In this document: positions 9,307 through 19,016 of the stretch, one piece after another
Layout: each line of letters opens with the position of its first letter
How positions within the stretch are numbered: the stretch's first letter is position 1
Assembly: GCA_902581925.1 (NCBI GenBank)
Contig: CACHQB010000002.1
Location: 1 to 64,000, forward strand
DNA: 64,000 bases
Origin: an uncultured Pelagibacteraceae bacterium
Lineage (GTDB): Bacteria > Pseudomonadota > Alphaproteobacteria > Pelagibacterales > Pelagibacteraceae
Direction of reading: 5' to 3'
Translations under genes and position numbers: made by a program
The notes under the pieces: generated by a model
Told to the model about the DNA's origin: nothing
Database searches by the model: none
What the model saw: only the letters and a program-made list of their open reading frames with translations

Positions 9307-11498
9307 TATTTACTCATATAGTTTGTAAGCCAACTTTTATTAGAAGTTGATAATTCGTCAATTGTAACTTTTGTCTTATCATTAATATATAGTTCATTTT
9401 CAATAATTGTGCCAAGTTCATCGAAATGGACTGCATTTTTATTCAATATATCAGCTACTTTTTTAAAATCTATTTTGCTTATTTCTATAATATATCTACC
9501 TTGATCTTCAGCAAATAAGTATTCTATTTCATTAATTAGATATTTAGGTTTTTTAATATTTATTCCTTTTTTTCCTTTAATTGACATTTTTGCTACCGCA
9601 GTAATTATACCACCCAAAGAAACATCGTGTGCGCTTCTTATTAAATTATTATTAATCAATTTGAGCAATGTTTCTCCATTATTTTTTTCATTAAATAGAT
9701 TTACTTCAGGTGGAGGTCCATTTTTCTCATCTAAAATGTTTCTTGCAAATAAACTTTGATCAATATGTCCTTCAGTTTTTCCAATTACTAAAACCAAATT
9801 ATCAATTTCTTTAAACTCCATAGTGATCATATTTTTGTAATCCTTTATTAAACCAACTCCACCAATAGCAGGTGTAGGTTTTATACCTTGCTCTTTTGTT
9901 TGGTTATAGAAAGATACATTTCCAGAAACCACTGGGAACTTTAAATACTCGCTTGCTTCACCAATTCCTTGAACACATTCAACAAACTCTCCCATATTTT
10001 CCTCGTTTTCAGGACTACCAAAATTTAAACAATTAGTAATAGCAATTGGTTTTGCACCAACAGATACTAAATTTCTAAAACTCTCACAAACAACTTGTTT
10101 TCCGCCAGTTAACGGGTGTGCCCAACAATAAACTGCAGAAGAGTCGACAGAAGCGGCAACAGCTTTATTTGTTCCATGAACTCTTACAACACCTGCGTCT
10201 CCACCAGGTTTTTGTATTGTGTCGCCCATTACCGTATGATCATATTGTTGCCAAATCCATTCTTTGCTACACACATTAGGATTTGATAAAATTTTTTTTA
10301 AAGTATCAATAATTTTTAAATGTTTAATGTCTTCTTTTTTAATTTTATTCTTTTTAGGAAGTTTTGCTTTTTTCCATTTTCGATCATACATAGGAGAGTT
10401 TTCAACTAAGGTATTAACCGGTATGTCTGCGACTTTTTTTTCATCAAAATAAAGTTCTATTTTTTTTGATTTAGTGGTCTGACCTATTACAGCAAAATCT
10501 AAGTTCCATTTATCAAATATTTTTTTTGCTTGTTCCTCTTTACCGTTTTCTAAAACAATCAACATTCTTTCTTGGCTTTCTGAGAGCATTATTTCATAGG
10601 GAGTCATCTTGGCTTCTCTACAAGGTACTTTATTTAAATTAATTTCTATTCCAAGGTTTCCTTTTGAAGCCATCTCAATACTTGATGAAGTTAATCCGGC
10701 AGCACCCATATCTTGAATGGCTATAATGGAGTCTCCAGCCATTAGCTCTAAACAAGCTTCAAGTAAAAGTTTTTCAGTAAACGGATCTCCCACTTGAACT
10801 GTAGGTTTTTTTTCTTCAATTTTTTCATCAAAACTAGCTGAGGCCATACTTGCACCGTGGATTCCATCTCTTCCTGTTTTCGATCCAACATAGATTACGG
10901 GTTTATTTAATCCTGCTGCTTTAGAGTAAAAGATCTTATCTTTTTTAACTAATCCCAAAGTCATAGCATTGACCAAAATATTTCCGTTATAAGAACTATC
11001 AAAACTTGTTTGTCCAGCTATTGTAGGAACTCCCATACAATTTCCATAACCACCTATGCCATGAACAACACCTCTTAATAAATTTTTAGTTTTTTTATTT
11101 TGTGGTGATCCAAAATGTATTGAGTTCAAGTTAGCTATTGGTCTTGCACCCATTGTAAATACATCGCGCATTATACCACCAACACCAGTTGCAGCACCTT
11201 GATATGGTTCAATAAATGAAGGGTGATTATGACTTTCTATTTTAAAAACTATCGCATCATTATCCTCAATATCGATAACACCAGCGTTTTCTCCCGGGCC
11301 TTGAATAACTTTCTTTCCTTTAGTAGGTAGTTTTTTTAGGTGTAATCTTGATGATTTATAAGAACAATGTTCATTCCACATTGCAGAAAAAATACCTAGC
11401 TCTGTGATATTGGGGTTTCTCTTTAATAGCTTACAAATTTTAGCGTATTCATCTTTCTTTAAACCGTGATCAACTGCTACTTGTTCGTTTACAATCAT
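9306..11498 (-). CDS. purL: Phosphoribosylformylglycinamidine synthase subunit PurL (small type)
   Basis: Synthetase subunit of the three-protein FGAM synthase, converting FGAR to FGAM with ammonia from PurQ. The 730-residue length marks the small PurL found with separate PurS and PurQ, not the ~1300-residue fused form. Motifs seen include MWNEHCSYKSS near residue 42, GPGENAGVID, the ATP/metal region KIESHNHPSFIEPYQGAATG and a second PurM-like half with DSSAVYCWAHP. The start overlaps the purQ end by four bases. It is the fifth of seven consecutive purine or Fe-S genes on this strand. Confidence 0.97.
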   Translation of the reverse strand: MIVNEQVAVDHGLKKDEYAKICKLLKRNPNITELGIFSAMWNEHCSYKSSRLHLKKLPTKGKKVIQGPGENAGVIDIEDNDAIVFKIESHNHPSFIEPYQGAATGVGGIMRDVFTMGARPIANLNSIHFGSPQNKKTKNLLRGVVHGIGGYGNCMGVPTIAGQTSFDSSYNGNILVNAMTLGLVKKDKIFYSKAAGLNKPVIYVGSKTGRDGIHGASMASASFDEKIEEKKPTVQVGDPFTEKLLLEACLELMAGDSIIAIQDMGAAGLTSSSIEMASKGNLGIEINLNKVPCREAKMTPYEIMLSESQERMLIVLENGKEEQAKKIFDKWNLDFAVIGQTTKSKKIELYFDEKKVADIPVNTLVENSPMYDRKWKKAKLPKKNKIKKEDIKHLKIIDTLKKILSNPNVCSKEWIWQQYDHTVMGDTIQKPGGDAGVVRVHGTNKAVAASVDSSAVYCWAHPLTGGKQVVCESFRNLVSVGAKPIAITNCLNFGSPENEENMGEFVECVQGIGEASEYLKFPVVSGNVSFYNQTKEQGIKPTPAIGGVGLIKDYKNMITMEFKEIDNLVLVIGKTEGHIDQSLFARNILDEKNGPPPEVNLFNEKNNGETLLKLINNNLIRSAHDVSLGGIITAVAKMSIKGKKGINIKKPKYLINEIEYLFAEDQGRYIIEISKIDFKKVADILNKNAVHFDELGTIIENELYINDKTKVTIDELSTSNKSWLTNYMSK

Positions 11499-12178
11499 TT
11501 TAAATTGTTGATTAAATTTTTAAAAAATAATGATCCATCCTCACCTGATAAAGATGTATCAATCATTCTTTCAGGGTGGGGCATCATTCCCAGAACATTT
11601 TTTTCTTTGTTAAATATACCAGCAATATTTTTTATGGATCCATTGGGATTAAATTGGTCTTCAATTTTTCCATTTTCATCACAATACTTAATAGCTATTT
11701 GATTATTATCTTCAATTTCTTTTAATTGATCATTGGTACAAAAATAATTTCCCTCATTATGAGCGATATGAAATTCTAAAACTTCGTTATCAACATTTTT
11801 AAAATATTTATTTTTTTTATCATTAATTTTTACAAAAACATTTTTACAAATAAATTCTAAATATTTGTTTCTAAGCAAAACACCTGGAACTAAACCAGTT
11901 TCTACCAATATTTGAAATCCATTACAGATGCCCATAACCATACCTCCTGAATTTGCAAAATTAATTACTGACTGCATTATTTTTGATTTAGATGCCATAC
12001 TTCCACATCTTAAGTAGTCTCCATATGAAAAACCACCTGGTAATACAACCAAATCACTTTTTGGTAATTCAACATCAGCATGCCAAACCATTTTATTTTT
12101 AAATCCAAATTTTTTTAGAGCAACATCCATGTCTCTATCACAATTTGAACCAGGAAAAGTAATAACTGATGATTTCAT
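11495..12178 (-). CDS. purQ: Phosphoribosylformylglycinamidine synthase glutaminase subunit PurQ
   Basis: Class I glutamine amidotransferase that releases ammonia for PurL. Visible features are the N-terminal FPGSNCDRDM, the oxyanion region GGFSYGDYLRCGSMA, the nucleophile elbow GICNGFQ (Cys near residue 88) and the His-Glu dyad in MPHPERM near the C terminus. 227 residues is the usual size for stand-alone PurQ. It lies three bases after purS and overlaps purL by four bases, an arrangement fitting the obligate PurS-PurQ-PurL complex. Confidence 0.97.
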   Translation of the reverse strand: MKSSVITFPGSNCDRDMDVALKKFGFKNKMVWHADVELPKSDLVVLPGGFSYGDYLRCGSMASKSKIMQSVINFANSGGMVMGICNGFQILVETGLVPGVLLRNKYLEFICKNVFVKINDKKNKYFKNVDNEVLEFHIAHNEGNYFCTNDQLKEIEDNNQIAIKYCDENGKIEDQFNPNGSIKNIAGIFNKEKNVLGMMPHPERMIDTSLSGEDGSLFFKNLINNLK

Positions 12179-12181
12179 TAA

Positions 12182-12424
12182 TTACTTTAAATCAATAATT
12201 TTATAATTTTCAATTACAAGATTTGCCAAAAGTTTTTTACACATTTCTTCAACTTTTGCTTTAGCTTTGTCATTATCAGTTTCTTTAGTATCTATTTCAA
12301 AATATTTACCTTGCCTAACTTCATTAACATCATCAAAACCCATTCCATCAAGAGTTTGATGAATAACTTTTCCTTGTGGATCAAGTACATCTTTTTTCAA
12401 AGTTATGATTACTGAAATTTTCAT
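12182..12424 (-). CDS. purS: Phosphoribosylformylglycinamidine synthase subunit PurS
   Basis: Small (80-residue) structural subunit that links PurQ and PurL and helps channel ammonia. The PurS family pattern is visible: an N-terminal beta strand [19 protein letters not shown], then [17 protein letters not shown], and the C-terminal [15 protein letters not shown]. Its presence confirms the three-subunit enzyme. The start overlaps the purC stop by four bases. Confidence 0.95.
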   Translation of the reverse strand: MKISVIITLKKDVLDPQGKVIHQTLDGMGFDDVNEVRQGKYFEIDTKETDNDKAKAKVEEMCKKLLANLVIENYKIIDLK

Positions 12425-13206
12425 TTTTTCTTTCTTTTAACTGAAGATAATTTAGTTACATTTACAGCAGAAACGTTAGATTGCTCATGAAGTATACCCA
12501 ATCTTTTAGCAACCTCAGTATAGGCTGGAATTAAATCACCCAGATCTTTTCTAAATCGATCTTTATCTAATTTTTTTTCTGTAATACTGTCCCACAATCT
12601 GCATGTATCAGGACTTATTTCATCTGCTAAAATAACCTCATTTTTTCCATCAATTTTTATTCTTCCAAATTCTAATTTAAAATCGATAAGTTTAATTCCT
12701 ACACCTCTAAACATACCAATCATAAAATCATTAATTCTTAAAATCATTTTTTTAACTTTATCTATTTCCGTTTTTGAGGCCCAATCAAATGCTAAAATAT
12801 GCTCTTCAGATATTAATGGATCTCCAAGTTTGTCATCTTTTAAGCAGTATTCAATTAAAGGTTCTTTTAATACAGTGCCGTCCTCAATACCCAGTCTTTT
12901 AGTAATTGAACCTGTTGCAACATTTCTCACAATGAATTCAATCGGAATTATTTCCACAAGTTTTATAATTTGTTCACGCATATTTAATCTTTTAACTAAA
13001 TGATTTTTAATTCCTATTTGAGAGAGATTAGAGAGTATGTGTTCTGATATTCTATTATTTAGAACACCTTTGCCTTCAATTGTAGTCTTTTTTTGATTAT
13101 TGAATGCAGTTGCATCATCTTTAAAATATTGGATAACCAAGTTTTTATCATTTGTTGCATAAATGATTTTAGCTTTTCCTTCGTATAATTTTTTACCTTT
13201 TTTCAT
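12421..13206 (-). CDS. purC: Phosphoribosylaminoimidazole-succinocarboxamide (SAICAR) synthase
   Basis: ATP-dependent ligation of aspartate to CAIR in purine synthesis. The N terminus [12 protein letters not shown] is the family start; [17 protein letters not shown] carries the substrate-binding arginine region, and the acidic [14 protein letters not shown] segment is the conserved catalytic block near residue 190. The 261-residue length exceeds the ~237 of E. coli through a C-terminal tail ending in a basic KRKKK. It overlaps purB by one base and purS by four. Confidence 0.96.
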   Translation of the reverse strand: MKKGKKLYEGKAKIIYATNDKNLVIQYFKDDATAFNNQKKTTIEGKGVLNNRISEHILSNLSQIGIKNHLVKRLNMREQIIKLVEIIPIEFIVRNVATGSITKRLGIEDGTVLKEPLIEYCLKDDKLGDPLISEEHILAFDWASKTEIDKVKKMILRINDFMIGMFRGVGIKLIDFKLEFGRIKIDGKNEVILADEISPDTCRLWDSITEKKLDKDRFRKDLGDLIPAYTEVAKRLGILHEQSNVSAVNVTKLSSVKRKKK

Positions 13207-14498
13207 TATTTAAAAACTCTTCTAAAGATAAAATTTACATTTTTAAAGTGTTTAGAATAATTAAATATAGAATTTATTTTTTTAGATGAAATTTTACTCA
13301 TTACAAATTTATCAGATAAAATGACGTCAATTAAGTTTAAATTTTCTGCAAAACATTTTTTTGCATAAGATTGTACAATCTTGTATGATTTTTCTCTGCT
13401 TAGACCTGTCTTAGTTAACTCCAGCATTACTTCTTGAGAAAAAATTAAACCTCTCGTTAAATTTAAGTTTTCAAGCATTTTTTTTGGATAAATAATCATG
13501 TTATCTAAGATATTTGCGAGTCTAACTAATGCAAAATCAGTTGTTATATTAGCATCTGGTCCAATATTTCTTTCAACACTTGAGTGAGAAATATCTCTTT
13601 CATGCCAAAGTGCTATGTTTTCAAGAGCTGGGATAACTGCACTTCTTACCATTCTAGCTAAGCCTGTTAAATTTTCACTTAATATTGGATTTTTTTTGTG
13701 TGGCATTGCTGAAGAGCCTTTTTGATTTTTAGAGAAATATTCTTGTAGCTCATAAACTTCAGTTCTTTGCAAATGTCTTATTTCAGTAGCCACCCTTTCA
13801 ATAGATCCTGCAATAATTCCTAAAACAGAAAAATAAAAAGCATGTCTGTCTCTTGGAATTACTTGTGTCGATATTGGCTCAACATTTAGACCTAATTTAT
13901 TAGCAACATGTTTTTCAACATTAGGATTAATGTTGGCAAATGTACCAACAGCACCAGAAATTGCACATGTAGAGACTTCATCAATAGCATCTTTAAGTCT
14001 TTTTTTATTTCTTTTAAATTCCTCATAAAATGATGCTAATTTTAAACCAAAAGTAATTGGCTCAGCATGGATACCATGACTTCTTCCCATACATGGAGTA
14101 AATTTATATTTTTTTGCTTGTCTTTTTAAGACTTTTAAAATTTGATCAATATCTTTTAAGATAATTTTACCTGATTGCACTAATTGAATATTAAAACTAG
14201 TGTCTAAAACATCTGAAGAAGTCATTCCCTGATGTAGGTACCGTGCTTTAATTCCAGCTTTTTCAGTAACAGAAGTAAGAAATGCTATGACATCATGTTT
14301 TACTTCAGATTCTATTTTGTGAATTCTGCTTACATTAATTCTAGCTTTTTTTTTAACTACTGAAGCAACACCTCTTGGAATTTGACCATGTTTTTCCATT
14401 GCTTCTGCAGCTGCAACCTCAACATCTAACCAGATTTTGTATTTATTTTCTTCTGACCAAATATCAGTTAATTCTTTTCGCGAGTATCTTTTAATCAT
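13206..14498 (-). CDS. purB: Adenylosuccinate lyase
   Basis: Acts twice in purine synthesis, releasing fumarate from SAICAR and from adenylosuccinate. The fumarase/aspartase superfamily signature [11 protein letters not shown] lies near residue 262, and the [10 protein letters not shown] and [10 protein letters not shown] segments supply other active-site residues. 430 residues is normal for the short bacterial form. It is separated from map by three bases and precedes purC with a one-base overlap, so it is probably co-transcribed with both. Confidence 0.97.
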   Translation of the reverse strand: MIKRYSRKELTDIWSEENKYKIWLDVEVAAAEAMEKHGQIPRGVASVVKKKARINVSRIHKIESEVKHDVIAFLTSVTEKAGIKARYLHQGMTSSDVLDTSFNIQLVQSGKIILKDIDQILKVLKRQAKKYKFTPCMGRSHGIHAEPITFGLKLASFYEEFKRNKKRLKDAIDEVSTCAISGAVGTFANINPNVEKHVANKLGLNVEPISTQVIPRDRHAFYFSVLGIIAGSIERVATEIRHLQRTEVYELQEYFSKNQKGSSAMPHKKNPILSENLTGLARMVRSAVIPALENIALWHERDISHSSVERNIGPDANITTDFALVRLANILDNMIIYPKKMLENLNLTRGLIFSQEVMLELTKTGLSREKSYKIVQSYAKKCFAENLNLIDVILSDKFVMSKISSKKINSIFNYSKHFKNVNFIFRRVFK

Positions 14499-14501
14499 TA
14501 A

Positions 14502-15275
14502 TTATAAGTATGGAGGCTTTGAATAACCTTTAGCAGATTCTGTAAAGATTTCATAACCATTTTCAGTAATTCCTAACGTATGTTCAAATTGTGCAGATAA
14601 AGATTTATCTTTTGTAACAGCTGTCCAACCATCATTCAACATTTTAACATCATATTTGCCAGCATTTATCATTGGTTCTATAGTAAATGTCATACCTGGT
14701 CTTAATTCCATCCCTGTATTTTTTTCACCGTAGTGTAAAATATTTGGTGGTTCATGAAATATTGTACTAATACCATGACCACAAAAATCTCTCACAACTG
14801 AAAAACCCTTTTCTTCAACAAACGATTGAATTTCGTAACCAATATCTCCTAATTTAACTCCAGGTTTTAAAATTCTAATTGCTCTCATCATAGACTCGTG
14901 TGTAGCATCTATAAGATTGTTTAATTTAATTGGAGTTTTTCCAATACAAAACATTCTACTTGTATCACCATAATGCTCATCAACGATTGCAGTTACATCA
15001 ACATTTACAGCATCACCTTCTTGTAAAATTCTATCAGAGGGAATGCCATGACACACAACATGGTTTAAAGAAGTACATAGAGATTTTGTGAAACCTCTGT
15101 AGTAAAGTGGTGCAGAATAACCACCATTATCTCTAATAAATTCATATCCTAATTTATCTATATGATCAGTAGAAACGCCTTCTTTAATATTTTCGGTTAA
15201 CATATCTAAAGTCCTAGCAGCCAGGTTACCTGCGGCTCTCATTTTTTCAAATTTTTCTTTGTAATCAGTCATCAA
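14502..15275 (-). CDS. map: Methionine aminopeptidase, type I
   Basis: Removes the initiator methionine from nascent proteins. The five metal ligands of the pita-bread fold can be placed: Asp in VNVDVTAIVDEHYGD (two Asp), His in CGHGIS, Glu in FTIEPMIN and Glu in the FEHTLGIT segment. The second conserved His lies in ICTSLNHVVCHGIP. 257 residues is the simple type Ia length, without an N-terminal zinc finger. It overlaps sfsA by 11 bases. Its place ahead of the purine genes looks like streamlining rather than a shared pathway. Confidence 0.96.
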   Translation of the reverse strand: MMTDYKEKFEKMRAAGNLAARTLDMLTENIKEGVSTDHIDKLGYEFIRDNGGYSAPLYYRGFTKSLCTSLNHVVCHGIPSDRILQEGDAVNVDVTAIVDEHYGDTSRMFCIGKTPIKLNNLIDATHESMMRAIRILKPGVKLGDIGYEIQSFVEEKGFSVVRDFCGHGISTIFHEPPNILHYGEKNTGMELRPGMTFTIEPMINAGKYDVKMLNDGWTAVTKDKSLSAQFEHTLGITENGYEIFTESAKGYSKPPYL

Positions 15276-15963
15276 TAATCTTTAATTTTTTATCTATAAA
15301 AATTTTCTTAGAACTTATATCACATCTGTAAGCTAAAAAATTTACACCAGCTTTTTTAGCTATTAAATAATTTTTGTAATATTCTTCATCTATATCTTTA
15401 GCTATTTTAAAATATTTCATATTTTGAATTTGAACTAAAAATACCAAATATGTTTTATAACTTTTTTTTATGGCATCAATAAGGGTTAATAAATGCTTAA
15501 TTCCTCTAGCTGTTGGTGCATCTGGAAATTCAGCAGTGTCTTTATTTCTAAATAAAGTGACATTTTTAACTTCAACAAAAGCTTTTTGACCCTTTTTTTC
15601 TAATAAAAAATCAAATCTTGTTTCTTTATTAAAAAAAACCTCGGGTTTTATAATGTCATTATTCTTAAGCTCGTTTATTAGATTATTTTTGAGACCATGC
15701 TCAGCTATTCTGTTAGCCATATGAGTATTCACACCTACTAAATTTTTTCTAGATTTAATAATCTCTAATCCATATTTAAGCTTTCGTTTTGGATCATTAT
15801 TAGGAAGTAAATAAACTTCATTTCCTTTATCCAATAATCCTTTCATTGATCCTGTATTAGGACAGTGAGCTGTGACAATTTCTTTACTTAGTTTTACATC
15901 AGCAAAAAATCTTTTATAACGTTTGATTAGTTTGCCTTTTATCAAAGACTTGGTAAATTCCAT
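15265..15963 (-). CDS. sfsA: SfsA family protein
   Basis: 232-residue member of the SfsA (sugar fermentation stimulation) family, with an OB-like N-terminal domain and a nuclease-like C-terminal domain. Visible family blocks are HCPNTGSMKGL near residue 33, RFDFLLEKKG, and FVEVKNVTL with the Asp/Glu-x-Lys pattern of PD-(D/E)xK-type folds, then FPDAPTARGIKHL. The true function is unknown; DNA binding was proposed for the E. coli homologue. It appears to be the first gene of the leftward nine-gene run. Only 20 bases separate its start from the divergent gene. Confidence 0.92.
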   Translation of the reverse strand: MEFTKSLIKGKLIKRYKRFFADVKLSKEIVTAHCPNTGSMKGLLDKGNEVYLLPNNDPKRKLKYGLEIIKSRKNLVGVNTHMANRIAEHGLKNNLINELKNNDIIKPEVFFNKETRFDFLLEKKGQKAFVEVKNVTLFRNKDTAEFPDAPTARGIKHLLTLIDAIKKSYKTYLVFLVQIQNMKYFKIAKDIDEEYYKNYLIAKKAGVNFLAYRCDISSKKIFIDKKLKIIDD

Positions 15964-15983
15964 TACTAAACTATATATTTCAT

Positions 15984-16733
15984 ATGGATAAAAAAGTAAA
16001 AGTTAATGCATCAATATTAATCATTGGTAATGAAATTTTGTCTGGTAGAACCCAAGACACAAATACCTCAACTTTAGCAATATGGTTAAATTCAATTGGA
16101 GTTAATGTTGCAGAAGTTCGAGTCATTCCTGATGTTGAAAAAACAATTGTGGATACTTTAAATTTACTTAGGTCAAAATATGACTATGTTTTTACAACTG
16201 GAGGTATAGGACCAACACATGATGATATTACTGCTCAATCTGTATCAAAGGCTTTTGGAATAAAATACGAAGTCCACAAGGAAGCTTTTAAAATTTTAGA
16301 AAAATATTATCAACCAGGTGAATTTAATGATGGGAGACAAAAAATGGCCTGGATGCCTCAGAATGCAAAATTAATTTTAAATCCAACAAGTGGCGCACCA
16401 GGTTTTAATGTTGAAAATGTTTTTTCTTTACCTGGTGTTCCCTCTATTTTGAAATCTATGTTAGGTGGTTTAACAAATGAAATTGTTGGAGGAGAACCAA
16501 TTAAAAGCCTTACAATCAGTCTAAAAACAGTCGAAAGTGAAATAGCTAACTCTTTAACAAAAGTTCAGGATGATAATAAAGATGTTGAAATAGGAAGCTA
16601 TCCATTTTTTCATGCAGGTAAATTAGGAGTCTCGATAGTAATAAGATCAGAAGATCAAAATAAAATAGATAATTGTAATTCTCAAATTTTAAAATTTGTG
16701 AGTGAAAAAAAAATTGAAGTAGTGGATCGTTAA
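15984..16733 (+). CDS. CinA-N-like / MoCF-biosynthesis domain protein
   Basis: A 249-residue protein with one molybdopterin-binding-like (MoCF_biosynth) domain, as in the N-terminal half of CinA. The motif IGNEILSGRTQDTNTS is near residue 14, TTGGIGPTHDDITAQSV near residue 71 and FSLPGVPSIL near residue 153. The C-terminal PncC deamidase domain of full-length CinA is absent, so a pyrophosphatase or uncharacterised role is more likely than NMN deamidation. It shares a 20-base divergent promoter gap with sfsA, and its stop overlaps the next ATG. Confidence 0.85.
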   Translation: MDKKVKVNASILIIGNEILSGRTQDTNTSTLAIWLNSIGVNVAEVRVIPDVEKTIVDTLNLLRSKYDYVFTTGGIGPTHDDITAQSVSKAFGIKYEVHKEAFKILEKYYQPGEFNDGRQKMAWMPQNAKLILNPTSGAPGFNVENVFSLPGVPSILKSMLGGLTNEIVGGEPIKSLTISLKTVESEIANSLTKVQDDNKDVEIGSYPFFHAGKLGVSIVIRSEDQNKIDNCNSQILKFVSEKKIEVVDR

Positions 16734-17134
16734 TGTTGTATTTTGCTTATGGTAGTAATCTTCATCACTTTCAAATGAAACGTAGATGCAAAGATAGTAT
16801 TTTTTTAAAAAAAATAAATTTAAAAGATTTCAGATTAACCTTTAGAAGCAAATATAGAGCTGCAGATATTGAGGCAAAAAAAAATTCATTTGTTCCTGGA
16901 GCCTTGTTTGAAATTTCTAAAAGTGATGAGAAAAAGTTAGATGTTTATGAAGATTTTCCGATTCTTTATAAAAAGTATTATTTTAGTTATTATGGAAATA
17001 AAGTTATGACTTACACAATGGTAAAAAAAACACCATTTAAATATCCAACAGAGAGATATTTAAATGTTGTAAAAAAAGGTTATCGTGATTGTAAGCTCGA
17101 TAAAAAATTTTTAATTAAAGCTTTACAATTTTAA
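16733..17134 (+). CDS. Gamma-glutamylcyclotransferase-like protein
   Basis: 133-residue protein of the GGCT/AIG2-like fold. The diagnostic substrate loop YFAYGSNLHH is at residues 3-12, and the family region PGALFEIS and a conserved acidic DVYEDFP block follow. Such proteins cleave gamma-glutamyl or related amide bonds, or trim glutathione degradation products, but the substrate here cannot be read from sequence. The start ATG overlaps the stop of the preceding gene by one base (TAATG), suggesting coupling. Confidence 0.8.
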   Translation: MLYFAYGSNLHHFQMKRRCKDSIFLKKINLKDFRLTFRSKYRAADIEAKKNSFVPGALFEISKSDEKKLDVYEDFPILYKKYYFSYYGNKVMTYTMVKKTPFKYPTERYLNVVKKGYRDCKLDKKFLIKALQF

Positions 17135-17155
17135 TATTAGACATAAATTAAAATC

Positions 17156-17383
17156 ATGTTTCGTATTTTATTTTTCTATTTATTATTTTCTTTTTTATTT
17201 ACAGCAAACGCATTTGCTTATTTTGATCCAGGAACAGGTTCTTATATTATACAATTAATTTTAGCTTTTTTAGCCTCATGTTATTTTTTTATTACTAATC
17301 CAGTAAAGTTTATAAAAGAAAAAATTAAAAATTTTAGAGAAAAGAATAAAGTTGATAAAAAAGATTCGAACAGAAGTAATTAA
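17156..17383 (+). CDS. Small exported/membrane protein with YFDPGTGSY motif
   Basis: A 75-residue protein with an N-terminal hydrophobic signal-like stretch (residues 2-20, ending AFA), then the motif YFDPGTGSYIIQ at about residues 22-33, a second hydrophobic segment (LILAFLASCYFFI) and a strongly basic cytosolic tail. I know the DPGTGS pattern from small uncharacterised proteins that often lie next to sulfatase-fold or glycan-transfer genes, and here it overlaps such a gene by 32 bases. A role as a small membrane partner of that protein is an inference. No enzyme function is evident. Confidence 0.7.
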   Translation: MFRILFFYLLFSFLFTANAFAYFDPGTGSYIIQLILAFLASCYFFITNPVKFIKEKIKNFREKNKVDKKDSNRSN

Positions 17384-19013
17384 TATTTTTGGCTTATCGC
17401 TATTATTATTAGCTTCGTTTTATTTTTTCAAATTTTCTGTATTCGCTGTTCCGGATATATTTTTCATTTTATATGAATTATCTAAAATTTTACTTTTATT
17501 ATTAATTTTAAATTTATTATTTGTCTTTACGCAAAACAATAAGTTTAAAAATTTTTTTTTATTTCTTTTTTTAATTTTTATATCAATATTTTTTTTAAAA
17601 CTGTTATTTAATATGTCTGGGAATATTTCACTTCATTTTTTCTTAAAAAAAATTTACTCTTTTATATTTGGCTTTAAAATTGATGGAAAAATTCCTCTTT
17701 CAGCAAAAATTATGTCTTATATTACACCATTTATTTTTATTATTTTGATACTTTTATTTCTAAGGAAAAAATTAACTAAAGTTAAAAAGTTTTTTGTGAT
17801 TTTTGGTTTTTTTGCAAGCTTAATAATAGCATGGGATTTAATTAAAATTTTTGATAAACAACAAATATCAAATAAAAATAATTCCGGTTATACAGAGGTA
17901 TTAAACAAAAATAACAAAAAAGTATTATGGTTGTTATTTGATGGTCTTGATCCAGAATATATAAATTTTTCAGTGAATAAAAAAAAATTATTTACTGGTT
18001 TAAATTATTTGAAAGATAATGGGGTATTTCATGAAAATATGTACCCACCATCTAATTGGACCCTTTATTCTATGCCATCTCAATTAATGGGCATAAATAT
18101 AATTAACATGATACCTAAACATGACACTTTAATATTTGAAACACTTGATAACAGATTTGTTCCTTTTAACTTTGAGAATACAATTTTCGGAGATGTCAAT
18201 GATTTGGGTTATAACGTTTCTTTAATATCAAGTGTTTTAGAATATTGTTCAGCATATTTAATATCACAAAAATGGAATAGTTGTGAAGACATAAACAGCC
18301 AAAATAAATCAAATGTTATTTTTATTGAATCTATTAAGTTTTATTTTAGTTTTTTATATAAGTTTAAAAATTTTTTAAGTGAGTTAAAAATAATTGTACC
18401 TAAAACTGATAAATCAATAAATAATATTTCTTTAAAAGAAAATCTACCAAAAGTTAAAATTAATGATTTAGATTTTAATAATTTATATTTTGAAAATAAT
18501 TTTGCTACAGATCACACAGGTTTTATTAACCTAGACAAAATTTTAAAAGGGTTATCAGATACTAGCTTTATGTATGCACATATTTATAATCCTCATTTAT
18601 TTAATAACAGTGAAAATTTTATTAAGAACAATCTTATGATTGATATTCAAGATGTTGATCAATATATTTTAAAATATTTTTATATTGATCTTTTTATTAA
18701 AAAATTATTATTTGAAGTTAAAAGAAATAAACTAAATAATTTACTTTTAATAGTTTCATCTGATCATTGGAATAGAGATAAAGATATATCAAAAAAAGAA
18801 ATAAATCTTGATGGACAATATATAGGCAATTCTTATTTTTCAGCAAAATTCATAAATGATGATAGTACTTTTTCTTTAAACAAACCTTCAAATAGTATTG
18901 TTATTAAAGATCTAATTAAAAATGTTTATCAAAATAAAATTTTAAATAACAAGGATATATATAATTTTATTTCTGATACTGATAAAAAAATACATACATT
19001 AATGAAAAATTAA
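17352..19013 (+). CDS. Membrane protein with sulfatase/alkaline-phosphatase-fold domain
   Basis: 553 residues: about four hydrophobic segments in residues 10-165, then a periplasmic domain of the alkaline phosphatase superfamily. VLWLLFDGLDP near residue 193 carries the first metal-binding Asp, PPSNWTLYSMPSQLMG contains the Thr/Ser nucleophile position, and SSDHWNRDK near residue 475 supplies the Asp-His metal pair. Such proteins transfer phosphate-linked head groups or cleave sulfate/phosphate esters on envelope glycans. The frame begins with TTG at 17352, overlapping the small DPGTGS gene; the next ATG would remove membrane segments, so the TTG is preferred. The substrate is unknown. Confidence 0.75.
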   Translation: MIKKIRTEVINIFGLSLLLLASFYFFKFSVFAVPDIFFILYELSKILLLLLILNLLFVFTQNNKFKNFFLFLFLIFISIFFLKLLFNMSGNISLHFFLKKIYSFIFGFKIDGKIPLSAKIMSYITPFIFIILILLFLRKKLTKVKKFFVIFGFFASLIIAWDLIKIFDKQQISNKNNSGYTEVLNKNNKKVLWLLFDGLDPEYINFSVNKKKLFTGLNYLKDNGVFHENMYPPSNWTLYSMPSQLMGINIINMIPKHDTLIFETLDNRFVPFNFENTIFGDVNDLGYNVSLISSVLEYCSAYLISQKWNSCEDINSQNKSNVIFIESIKFYFSFLYKFKNFLSELKIIVPKTDKSINNISLKENLPKVKINDLDFNNLYFENNFATDHTGFINLDKILKGLSDTSFMYAHIYNPHLFNNSENFIKNNLMIDIQDVDQYILKYFYIDLFIKKLLFEVKRNKLNNLLLIVSSDHWNRDKDISKKEINLDGQYIGNSYFSAKFINDDSTFSLNKPSNSIVIKDLIKNVYQNKILNNKDIYNFISDTDKKIHTLMKN

Positions 19014-19016
19014 CTG

